DNA from: Patescibacteria group bacterium
GTDB taxonomy: Bacteria > Patescibacteriota > Microgenomatia > Daviesbacterales > UBA10151
NCBI GenBank assembly: GCA_018816815.1
Contig: JAHIVD010000028.1
Coordinates: 1 to 6,328 of the forward strand
Length of the DNA stretch: 6,328 nucleotides
Reading direction: 5' to 3'
Shown here: positions 1-5,049 of the stretch, in pieces
Position numbering within the stretch: position 1 is the stretch's first letter
How the letters are laid out: every line of letters starts with the position of its first letter
The notes under the pieces: generated by a model
What the model was told of the DNA's origin: nothing
Database searches by the model: none
Seen by the model: the letters and a program-made list of their open reading frames with translations, nothing else
Translations under genes and position numbers: made by a program

Positions 1-1
1 A

Positions 2-1294
2 AGCTTTTTATTAGGAATAGAAATCAGCAGAACCCTTAGCATCCGTGAAACATTTTATCTGGACAATTCTGCTAATAAAACCAGTCTCAGCTTTTCTCTA
101 GTTCCTTCCCAAAATATAGATTATGGACAATATAGAGTAGATGTTGTTGGGGTGGATAAGGCAGGAAACAGATCAGGAGAGACATCATTGGATCTGTGGA
201 TATTATCAAGCGAAAAAGCTGAAATACTGCTCATGCAAACCAAAGCAGATAAAGAACAGAAAAACATAGTTGAAAAAATTAAAGAAAGTTCTCAACTATC
301 TCTACCAGAACTTGAGAAAAAAGCAGTTTTAAGGCGGGAAAAAGAAATTTCGGAATTTAAAAAAACTATTCAATCATTACAGGATTCTACCGCTTATTTG
401 GCTCGTAATTTTCAAAATTTAGCCTCCATTGTCATTTCTAGCTTCGCGGGAATGACAAAAGATATAACCGAAAGGTCAACAATTCTGCCCCGTCAACTGT
501 CAAACGCAACTACTGCTGTTGCCAAACAAGTAAATAGCACGGTAAGCTCGATTGGCAATGCTTATCAATATACCGCAAAAACAACTCCCAAAGTAATTGG
601 AAATACTATGCTTGCTGTCGCTTCTTTTAATGTTTCAACAGCAAATATTATCAACAACTCTCAAGAAAATGCCAAGAATAAAATTATTAAAACTCAACAG
701 GGTATGACCCAAATCTTCACTTTGCAATTTTCAAATGCGCAAAACTTTGTCGGCAATACCGCTCCTGTTATAGCAAACAGCAGCGAAGCAGTCTTTAAAA
801 GGTTTAATGCTTCTCAAGACTCCGCCAAAAAACAGATTGTCGAAACACACCAAAATACCAGCAATACCATTTCCCAAATCGGAATAAAAACAAGGGATGG
901 TGTTAGTGTCACCCTTCGTTCTGTAACAAAACCGGCAGTTAACAGTAAGAACTTTGCCGAGAGGTTCATAAAAAGTACAACAATCGCCCTTGTAACTTTT
1001 GAATCTTATATGTTTGATGATACTCCAACTAAAATTGATAACGTTGCGCTTGAAGAAGTCGGCCGTGATTATGCCGTAGTAACCTGGAAAACAAACCACT
1101 ACACAAATAGTAATAAAGTAAACTACGGGCAAAGTTTAACATACGGCCAGAGCGCCTGGGGAGCAGATGGAGAAAAAAATCATAAAGTTTCCTTAACAGG
1201 ACTAAAACCGGGGGAAAAATATTATTTTGAAGTAATGTCTCAAAATAAGAATTATGCTTATGACGCATATTATTCATTTGAGACAGAGAAATAG
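2..1294 (+). CDS. Ig-like / coiled-coil / fibronectin type III surface-type protein, 5' partial
   Basis: The frame is open from base 2 to the TAG at 1292-1294 (430 residues), so the gene starts before the window; the GTG at 152 is only an internal Val codon. Residues 1-75 look like the end of an Ig-like beta domain, with the typical YRVDVVGVDKAGNRS strand-turn. Residues about 85-145 are charged and heptad-like (coiled coil). Residues about 145-335 are Asn/Ser/Thr-rich, probably helical, and contain a loosely repeated unit. The last 90 residues (1022-1291) form an FN3-like domain: YAVVTWKTN, then KVNYGQSLTYG, HKVSLTGLKPGEKYYFEV and YYSFET. In this domain family such architecture is typical of exported cell-surface or adhesion proteins; the signal peptide would be outside the window. 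The binding partner is unknown. The domain calls are by motif recognition; the helical middle matches no family I can name. Confidence 0.85.
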   Translation, partial: SFLLGIEISRTLSIRETFYLDNSANKTSLSFSLVPSQNIDYGQYRVDVVGVDKAGNRSGETSLDLWILSSEKAEILLMQTKADKEQKNIVEKIKESSQLSLPELEKKAVLRREKEISEFKKTIQSLQDSTAYLARNFQNLASIVISSFAGMTKDITERSTILPRQLSNATTAVAKQVNSTVSSIGNAYQYTAKTTPKVIGNTMLAVASFNVSTANIINNSQENAKNKIIKTQQGMTQIFTLQFSNAQNFVGNTAPVIANSSEAVFKRFNASQDSAKKQIVETHQNTSNTISQIGIKTRDGVSVTLRSVTKPAVNSKNFAERFIKSTTIALVTFESYMFDDTPTKIDNVALEEVGRDYAVVTWKTNHYTNSNKVNYGQSLTYGQSAWGADGEKNHKVSLTGLKPGEKYYFEVMSQNKNYAYDAYYSFETEK

Positions 1295-1322
1295 TAAATG
1301 CCGCATAATTCTTGCGACCTGC

Positions 1323-1385
1323 AGTCTTAAAAACTATGCTTACGATGCTTACTATGCTTACTATAGTTTTGAGACTAAAAAATAA
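1323..1385 (+). pseudogene. Out-of-frame echo of the upstream FN3 C-terminus
   Basis: Read in the frame of base 1323, this stretch gives SLKNYAYDAYYAYYSFETKK and then TAA. The upstream gene ends NYAYDAYYSFETEK and then TAG. The peptide ending is therefore repeated about 90 bp later in another frame, with an extra AYY and with many different synonymous codons (for example TAT/TAC, GAC/GAT, GCA/GCT, TCA/AGT). No start codon or ribosome binding site precedes it, so it is most simply the tail of a lost or collapsed paralogue. The homology is clear only over about 17 residues; further upstream the match fades. Confidence 0.6.
1335..1361 (+). repeat. Three 9-bp tandem units (TATGCTTAC / GATGCTTAC / TATGCTTAC)
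   Basis: Three adjacent 9-bp units differ only in the first base of the middle copy and encode YAY-DAY-YAY in the echo frame. They explain the three extra residues of the echo compared with the real C-terminus, probably through slippage. Confidence 0.7.
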
Positions 1386-1391
1386 ACACTT

Positions 1392-1422
1392 TTGACCTTT
1401 AGACGTTTATTTGTAATATAAT
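1392..1422 (+). promoter_or_regulatory. Putative promoter of the membrane-protein gene
   Basis: TTGACC (1392-1397) and TATAAT (1417-1422) are good matches to -35 and -10 boxes, but the spacer is 19 bp, which is long. The expected transcription start is about 1429, only about 5 bases before the ATG at 1434, and no Shine-Dalgarno sequence is present, so the mRNA would be nearly leaderless. An AT-only inverted repeat (1380-1387 with 1405-1412) overlaps it; it is too weak to call a terminator. Confidence 0.5.
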
Positions 1423-1433
1423 AAATTAAGATT

Positions 1434-2021
1434 ATGAAAGAACAAGTAAAAACTAACCAAAAAAGATTGCCGTATGTTGTTATTCCCGCAATTACAATTG
1501 CGATTTATCTCCTGACTAAACTCCCGGCGATTTCCCTATTTAAACTTCAGCTAACAATCTTGAGCCTGCTTGTTTTGGCAGTTTATAGTTATTTCTTAAA
1601 AAGAAAAAAATTAACCCATCTTACCAATGACACCTTTGTTTACCTTTTGATCGCGTTTGTATTATTTTTAGTTGCCTCAACCGGCTGGTTTTTCTCGCCT
1701 TTCTTTTTTTTCTTGTATCTTTTGGCAATCTTTTTGGCTTTTATCTTTTCAGCCAAAATGTCTATAATCTTTGTTGTGGTTTTAGCAACGCTTTTTTCTT
1801 TTAATATTGGAGAGGTGGATTTGGCGTATGACTTGATAGTTGTTTTATCTTTTTTAACAACCATTCCCTTAAGCCTGTATTTAAGAAAAAAGTATTTAAA
1901 ACTTAAAGGCTCAATCAAAGAAACTCCGGTTTTGCAAAATAAAACAACCGGAAAAAAGCAGTCTTCCGGTTCTTTTGAGCCTTTAAAAAGAATAAGGCTG
2001 GAAACTAAATCAGAAGAGTAG
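1434..2021 (+). CDS. Six-helix integral membrane protein of unknown function
   Basis: I do not recognise this 195-residue protein. A basic N-terminus (residues 1-11) is followed by six hydrophobic stretches at about 12-33, 38-55, 68-87, 89-106, 109-125 and 132-150. The loop after the second helix is strongly basic (KRKK, 56-59). After the last helix comes a hydrophilic, Lys-rich tail (151-195). With both ends basic, the positive-inside rule places both ends and the KRKK loop in the cytoplasm. The fourth helix is very Phe-rich (SPFFFFLYLL), and no catalytic or transport motif is visible. The start at 1434 is the only good one: it lies 11 bases after a TATAAT box and has no ribosome binding site, as in the neighbouring leaderless genes. 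It is convergent with the toxin gene, and no clear terminator lies between them. Confidence 0.8.
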   Translation: MKEQVKTNQKRLPYVVIPAITIAIYLLTKLPAISLFKLQLTILSLLVLAVYSYFLKRKKLTHLTNDTFVYLLIAFVLFLVASTGWFFSPFFFFLYLLAIFLAFIFSAKMSIIFVVVLATLFSFNIGEVDLAYDLIVVLSFLTTIPLSLYLRKKYLKLKGSIKETPVLQNKTTGKKQSSGSFEPLKRIRLETKSEE

Positions 2022-2027
2022 CTCTGC

Positions 2028-2109
2028 ACCATAAAATCCGCTTGTCTTAGTTAAATTTTCTCAATTACCTGATACAATACTGTCCCCGAACATGAGGATT
2101 TCTACAATT
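2028..2109 (-). pseudogene. Second, deleted relic of a SpoU/TrmH methyltransferase 3' end
   Basis: On the minus strand this 82-bp stretch resembles the 3' end of the larger SpoU relic at 2689-3007 and the bases just behind it. The best block, 2084-2109 against 2784-2809, matches at 23 of 26 bases and encodes IVEILMFG where the other copy has IVEIPMFG. A second block, GCTTGTCTT through ATACAA (about 2039-2077), matches about 2705-2743 imperfectly. A third, ACCATAAAAT, occurs at 2028-2037 and 2670-2679. Two gaps of roughly 25 and 35 bp separate the blocks. The SLNV motif is deleted and the frame is closed, so it is non-functional. It begins 7 bp after the membrane-protein stop and ends 3 bp from the toxin stop. 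Confidence 0.65.
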
Positions 2110-2111
2110 GA

Positions 2112-2435
2112 CTAATCTCTAATTTTCGTAAATTTGCCTTCAAAATTCTTTCCTGTCTGTAATTCTCGTAAAAGCACTCTCTTTTTATTTTCTACATATT
2201 CATCCCTTAAACGAAGCAGGATTATGCCTGAATGAGCCAATCTTTCTTTGAAAACTAACTCACCGAAGTCTTTATCTGTTGTTAAAAGAATTCTGTTTTC
2301 TCTGTTAGCTATAGCTAAAATAGCAATATCAGGATAACTAAGCGCAATCTCGATTACGGAAACAACGTCGTAACCTAGGCTCTTTAGAAATCGGGGTATC
2401 TGAATTCCCAGATTTTCATCTGTTATGAATTTCAT
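2112..2435 (-). CDS. DUF5615 PIN-like toxin (putative RNase) of a toxin-antitoxin pair
   Basis: This 107-residue protein is a full-length member of the DUF5615 / Mut7-C-like PIN-fold family. It opens with MKFITDEN, where D6 and E7 are the first acidic residues of the active site. It continues with LGYDVVSVIEI, then D36 in YPDIAILAIA, then the family hallmark ILLTTDKDFGELV (D54, D56) and SGIILLRLRD. PIN-fold toxins of this kind are metal-dependent RNases that act in the cytoplasm. The frame is open further upstream to 2510, but the family always starts at MKF, so the ATG at 2433-2435 is chosen. The gene overlaps the antitoxin gene by 20 bp and has no visible ribosome binding site, which suggests translational coupling. 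RNase activity is inferred from the family. Confidence 0.9.
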   Translation of the reverse strand: MKFITDENLGIQIPRFLKSLGYDVVSVIEIALSYPDIAILAIANRENRILLTTDKDFGELVFKERLAHSGIILLRLRDEYVENKKRVLLRELQTGKNFEGKFTKIRD

Positions 2436-2658
2436 GAAGATAGCGTATCGCTTTCGGCTCCGGCTTTGCAACTTTTTTTGCAGCATATTCCACAGCTGCT
2501 TTAATATCAACTTCTTTAAGCTGAGGAAAATCTTCTAAAATATCTTTAATAGTTAGCTTTTGTGCTAAAAGTCGCAAAACTTGCTCCACTGTAATTCTGG
2601 TTCCGGCAATTACCGGTTTTCCAAACATAATCTTGTGATCTGTAATAATTTTTGCCAT
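2416..2658 (-). CDS. DUF433 antitoxin (VapB-like, HTH)
   Basis: This 80-residue protein is a typical DUF433 antitoxin. It has an N-terminal MAKIITDHKIMFGKPVIAGTRI (the GKPVI-GTRI signature, G13 to I22), a winged or HTH-like part with ILEDFPQL and a conserved DIKAAVEYAAKK helix. A charged C-terminal tail (about 62-80) probably wraps the toxin. The protein should bind both the DUF5615 toxin and the promoter of its own operon. It is the first gene of the pair, as is usual for this family. It ends in TGA, which shows that this organism reads UGA as a stop. The ATG lies 6 bases after a TATACT box, so the transcript is probably leaderless. Confidence 0.92.
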   Translation of the reverse strand: MAKIITDHKIMFGKPVIAGTRITVEQVLRLLAQKLTIKDILEDFPQLKEVDIKAAVEYAAKKVAKPEPKAIRYLHEIHNR

Positions 2659-2664
2659 AATTAA

Positions 2665-2673
2665 AGTATACCA
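2665..2673 (-). promoter_or_regulatory. Extended -10 promoter of the toxin-antitoxin operon
   Basis: On the minus strand TGGTATACT fits the extended -10 pattern TGnTATAmT. The predicted start of transcription falls on, or one base from, the A of the antitoxin ATG at 2658, which implies a leaderless mRNA. No good -35 box is seen, as is common with an extended -10. DUF433 autorepression would act here; I see no clear operator palindrome. Confidence 0.6.
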
Positions 2674-2809
2674 TAAAATTGATTAAATCTATTGCGAAGC
2701 AACAAGCTTGTCTTCTTGAGTTTTTTCTATCACTTTATACAAAACAATTCCTAAGGAAACCATGACATTTAAAGAGATATTTACCCCGAACATGGGGATT
2801 TCAACAATA
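2670..2809. repeat. Direct repeat flanking the toxin-antitoxin unit (right copy)
   Basis: This segment is the fuller partner of 2028-2109, in the same orientation. The conserved blocks occur in the same order (ACCATAAAAT, GCTTGTCTT to ATACAA, and the 26-bp block at 2784-2809), with extra bases between them. The two 26-bp blocks lie exactly 700 bp apart. Between the copies lies only the toxin-antitoxin operon with its promoter. The outer limits are approximate because the match is imperfect. Confidence 0.55.
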
Positions 2810-3007
2810 GCATCTGCCATTTTTAATGCTTCTTTTGACACTCCATAGGTCTCATTTCCAACAATTAAACATACAGGCAGTTTATATTCAAACTTATCAT
2901 ATTGAACGCTTTTTGTACTCTGTTCTATTGCTACCTCTCTTGAAGAACAACTTAGCGCCGGATTTTGAAATAAGCTCTAATACCCCGGGTTTTAAAACAG
3001 GATTCAT
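2689..3007 (-). pseudogene. SpoU/TrmH-family RNA 2'-O-methyltransferase, 5'-truncated and frameshifted
   Basis: The minus strand from 2976 to the TAG at 2689-2691 is open, without an upstream start codon. It encodes the C-terminal SAM-binding knot of the SpoU family: REVAIEQSTKSVQYDKF, then LPVCLIVGNETYGVS (motif 2), then ADAIVEIPMFGVNISLNV followed by SLGIVLYKV (motif 3). Upstream, a different frame starts at the ATG 3005-3007 and reads MNPVLKPGVLELISKSGAKL, which resembles the helix normally just before this part; it then meets a TGA at 2897-2899. One base gained, somewhere near 2930-2960, would explain the split. The N-terminal half of the family domain, with the N-x-G-x-x-x-R motif, is absent; its place is taken by the phosphatase gene, which ends 2 bp upstream. 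It is therefore a pseudogene unless the frameshift is a sequencing error, and even then it is truncated. Confidence 0.8.
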
Positions 3008-3009
3008 TT

Positions 3010-4962
3010 TTATGCTTCTGTTATCTCTACTAACTGTTGTTTAATGGCTTCATCAATCGGTTCTTCGCCGTTTGAAAAAGGAACATAGAGATCACCGCGT
3101 TTATACCCTGCTTGTTCAAGATAGCGTATATTGTCTGGGGTGTCCTTACCAATAAACAACTCCCCTGTTTCTGCAACAAATGAAACAAGACCATTATTTA
3201 TGTCATATCTGCCAACAACGCCTTCGCGTAATGAATGATCCTCTAAACTTGCTCCTGTAGGATCGACGTCTTCCGAAGCAGCAGTATCCACAGACACACG
3301 CTTTGCGAAAGGTGTGCATAATCTTCCTTTTAAAGCAAGCCACGTATAGGGAATGCCGTCAACGCATAACCATACACCCCCTTGTAAATTTTTTAAATCT
3401 TTTATTCTTCTTGTCTCCGCCTGTTTTTGGTATTGTCTTAATAAAACTTGTGAGGCTTGAAAATCTAGTTTGGAAATCTTAATTGGCCAGGTAGACAATT
3501 TCAAATCTGGTTCGGGCCGGATAAACACGGCATGACTTGCTTGCTCAGTTTCCACGGTTTGTTTGAAGGCATATTCACACCAACCTGTTAGAAAATCAGA
3601 AAGGTCTCTGACTTCTGCCGTCTCTGTAAATCCGAGAAGTTCAGCAAGACGAAGACCTGTGCGGACAGCATCCGCCTCACCGTTGCCTTCGGCATAATCT
3701 TGCTGAAGACGTCCAATCAAAGCCCTTGCAAAAACCGGAGCGGTTAATGGCAAGATAGCTTTTTGATTAGTTTCTCTAAAACCTGGATCTTCCAGGAACG
3801 AAACAAGCGTATAAAGAGCTTGAAAATCTATTTCTGTCCTGCTTTCTATGGCTTGCCGTATTTGCCGCAATGCTTCTTCGAGTTCGGTATTAATTTCAAC
3901 TACTACCACTGTCATGTCGTCTCCAGCTCCTCCCCGTCTATGATTTTCATCCGGCTGGACGATTTTTGCCTCCCTGATCAGGACGGCTGCCAAATCGCCC
4001 GGTTTTTTCTTTAATACCTCCGTAATTTCATCCGCGGTCAAGGTCTGATGAACTCCGTCGGTACTGACAACCAGTCTGTCACCGGCATGCAACTTCGCAA
4101 TCTTGCATTTAAGTATATCGGTCGTAATAGGAACTTTGGATAAAAGACTAGTTTCGCTTCGACCCTCCCATAAAGATACGGCGTTTTTCTCCCCTGCGTC
4201 ATCAAACAACTCTTGTAAATATGTCACTAATTGCGGCGGCGGAAGCCAAATCGGATTATCCTCTGGATGATATTTCATAATTCTTTCACTCTCTCGATCA
4301 GAAAAACCAAGCTCTCCTAAATATAGTATAAATTCCTCCTTCTTCTTATAGGATTGTAGCGGACTTTGACAAAGCCTATCCCTGATGGCTTGTTCTTGCC
4401 TGACGTTTAAATCGTTGCGCCGGCAAAAACCACTGGTTGCATCCATGTCTTGGGTAACTTGTTCTAAAAAGCCGTCGGGTTTTAAAATATCGACCCTGGT
4501 ATTTCCATACCAAACAATGCAGGCAGTTATATTATCTTCTTGAGGAACAAGTTTAACTACAGTAGCCGTGGTGTGTCCTCTTCCTGTAATTTTGCCAGCG
4601 GCATTAACCAGAGCTTGTTTCATTTCCTCAAGAATTTGCTCGGGAGAAAGATCGCCTGGTAAATTACCGGTGTTCTCTTGATATGCTTTATTAATTGCTT
4701 GGCTCGCATCTCTTCCTCCTTTGATCCCTCCTGCTCCGTCAAAAACTCCCATGGATTTTTCTTGGATAAAATAGGCGTCTTCGTTGCGCTGTTCGGGATC
4801 CTCACCACTTTCTTTTCCTCTTAAGTGTTGTGTTCCTACTTTTGATCCTGCTCTTACCTGAATAGATAAACGCATCTCAGGCAATCTGTCTTCTTCTTTT
4901 GGAAATAAGGCAGTCTTTGTTTTTGATCCGCCTGCGCCTAATTCGGATGCAAAAATCTCCAT
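3010..4962 (-). CDS. PP2C-type (PPM) Ser/Thr protein phosphatase with long C-terminal extension
   Basis: This 650-residue protein carries the PPM motifs in order: RNEDAYF (D62), GVFDGAGG (D75, G76), GHTTATVV (129-136), GNTR (153-156, where families usually have GDSR), VVSTDGV (D302) and GDDMTVVVV (D348; the usual DN is DD). The metal-binding Asp residues are thus present and the enzyme is probably active on phospho-Ser/Thr proteins in the cytoplasm; there is no signal peptide or membrane helix. The gap between GNTR and STDG, about 145 residues, is clearly longer than usual and contains a helical insert (about 180-280). After the catalytic domain (to about 358) come a helical region and a C-terminal part (526-650) rich in beta-like strands that ends in YKRGDLYVPFSNGEEP; I recognise neither. 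Start: the ATG at 4962 lies 6 bases after TATAAT on this strand. An in-frame ATG at 4977 would add 5 residues but lies upstream of the predicted transcription start. Its substrate is unknown. Confidence 0.88.
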   Translation of the reverse strand: MEIFASELGAGGSKTKTALFPKEEDRLPEMRLSIQVRAGSKVGTQHLRGKESGEDPEQRNEDAYFIQEKSMGVFDGAGGIKGGRDASQAINKAYQENTGNLPGDLSPEQILEEMKQALVNAAGKITGRGHTTATVVKLVPQEDNITACIVWYGNTRVDILKPDGFLEQVTQDMDATSGFCRRNDLNVRQEQAIRDRLCQSPLQSYKKKEEFILYLGELGFSDRESERIMKYHPEDNPIWLPPPQLVTYLQELFDDAGEKNAVSLWEGRSETSLLSKVPITTDILKCKIAKLHAGDRLVVSTDGVHQTLTADEITEVLKKKPGDLAAVLIREAKIVQPDENHRRGGAGDDMTVVVVEINTELEEALRQIRQAIESRTEIDFQALYTLVSFLEDPGFRETNQKAILPLTAPVFARALIGRLQQDYAEGNGEADAVRTGLRLAELLGFTETAEVRDLSDFLTGWCEYAFKQTVETEQASHAVFIRPEPDLKLSTWPIKISKLDFQASQVLLRQYQKQAETRRIKDLKNLQGGVWLCVDGIPYTWLALKGRLCTPFAKRVSVDTAASEDVDPTGASLEDHSLREGVVGRYDINNGLVSFVAETGELFIGKDTPDNIRYLEQAGYKRGDLYVPFSNGEEPIDEAIKQQLVEITEA

Positions 4963-4968
4963 ATCTAG

Positions 4969-4974
4969 ATTATA
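4969..4974 (-). promoter_or_regulatory. Putative -10 box of the phosphatase gene
   Basis: TATAAT on the minus strand is followed by six bases and then ATG (4962), the same spacing as in the toxin-antitoxin operon. The mRNA would be leaderless. No convincing -35 box is seen, and the region is AT-rich, so chance is possible. Confidence 0.45.
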
Positions 4975-5017
4975 CATATAAACTACATAAAAAACATTAT
5001 TGTTTTATATACTTTTA

Positions 5018-5026
5018 TGATATAAT
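5018..5026 (+). promoter_or_regulatory. Extended -10 promoter of the Gly/Ala-rich repeat gene
   Basis: TGATATAAT is a perfect extended -10 (TGnTATAAT). A weak -35-like TTGTTT lies at 5000-5005 with a short 15-bp spacer. Transcription should start near 5033 and give a leader of about 17 bases. The box lies within the 87-bp gap that also serves the divergent phosphatase gene. Confidence 0.6.
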
Positions 5027-5033
5027 TTTCATT

Positions 5034-5039
5034 AGGAAG
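5034..5039 (+). promoter_or_regulatory. Ribosome binding site AGGAAG
   Basis: AGGAAG lies 10 bases before the ATG at 5050 and fixes that start. It is the only clear Shine-Dalgarno sequence in the window; the other visible starts appear to be leaderless or coupled. Confidence 0.65.
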
Positions 5040-5049
5040 AAACAAAATA

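Noticed and set aside
731..1277. Minus-strand open frames opposite the FN3 protein
   Set aside because: The plus-strand frame has recognisable Ig and FN3 motifs; the antisense peptides are Cys/Tyr/Phe-rich noise.
1380..1412. Inverted repeat AAATAAAC / GTTTATTT as a terminator
   Set aside because: The stem is almost only A-T with a 17-base loop and no following T run; it overlaps the promoter.
1640..2032. Minus-strand open frame opposite the membrane protein
   Set aside because: It is Lys-rich because it is antisense to Phe/Leu codons; the plus frame gives clear membrane helices and has a promoter.
2028..2809. Insertion sequence or integron-like mobile element around the toxin-antitoxin pair
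   Set aside because: There is no transposase, integrase, terminal inverted repeat or short target duplication; the flanking copies are gene remnants.
2826..3044. Plus-strand open frame of 72 codons
   Set aside because: It is antisense to the SpoU relic, whose motifs are unmistakable, and to the end of the phosphatase gene.
3763..4014. Plus-strand frame of 83 codons; likewise short frames at 4620-4808 and 4899-5090
   Set aside because: All overlap the phosphatase coding sequence in other frames and lack start signals or domains.
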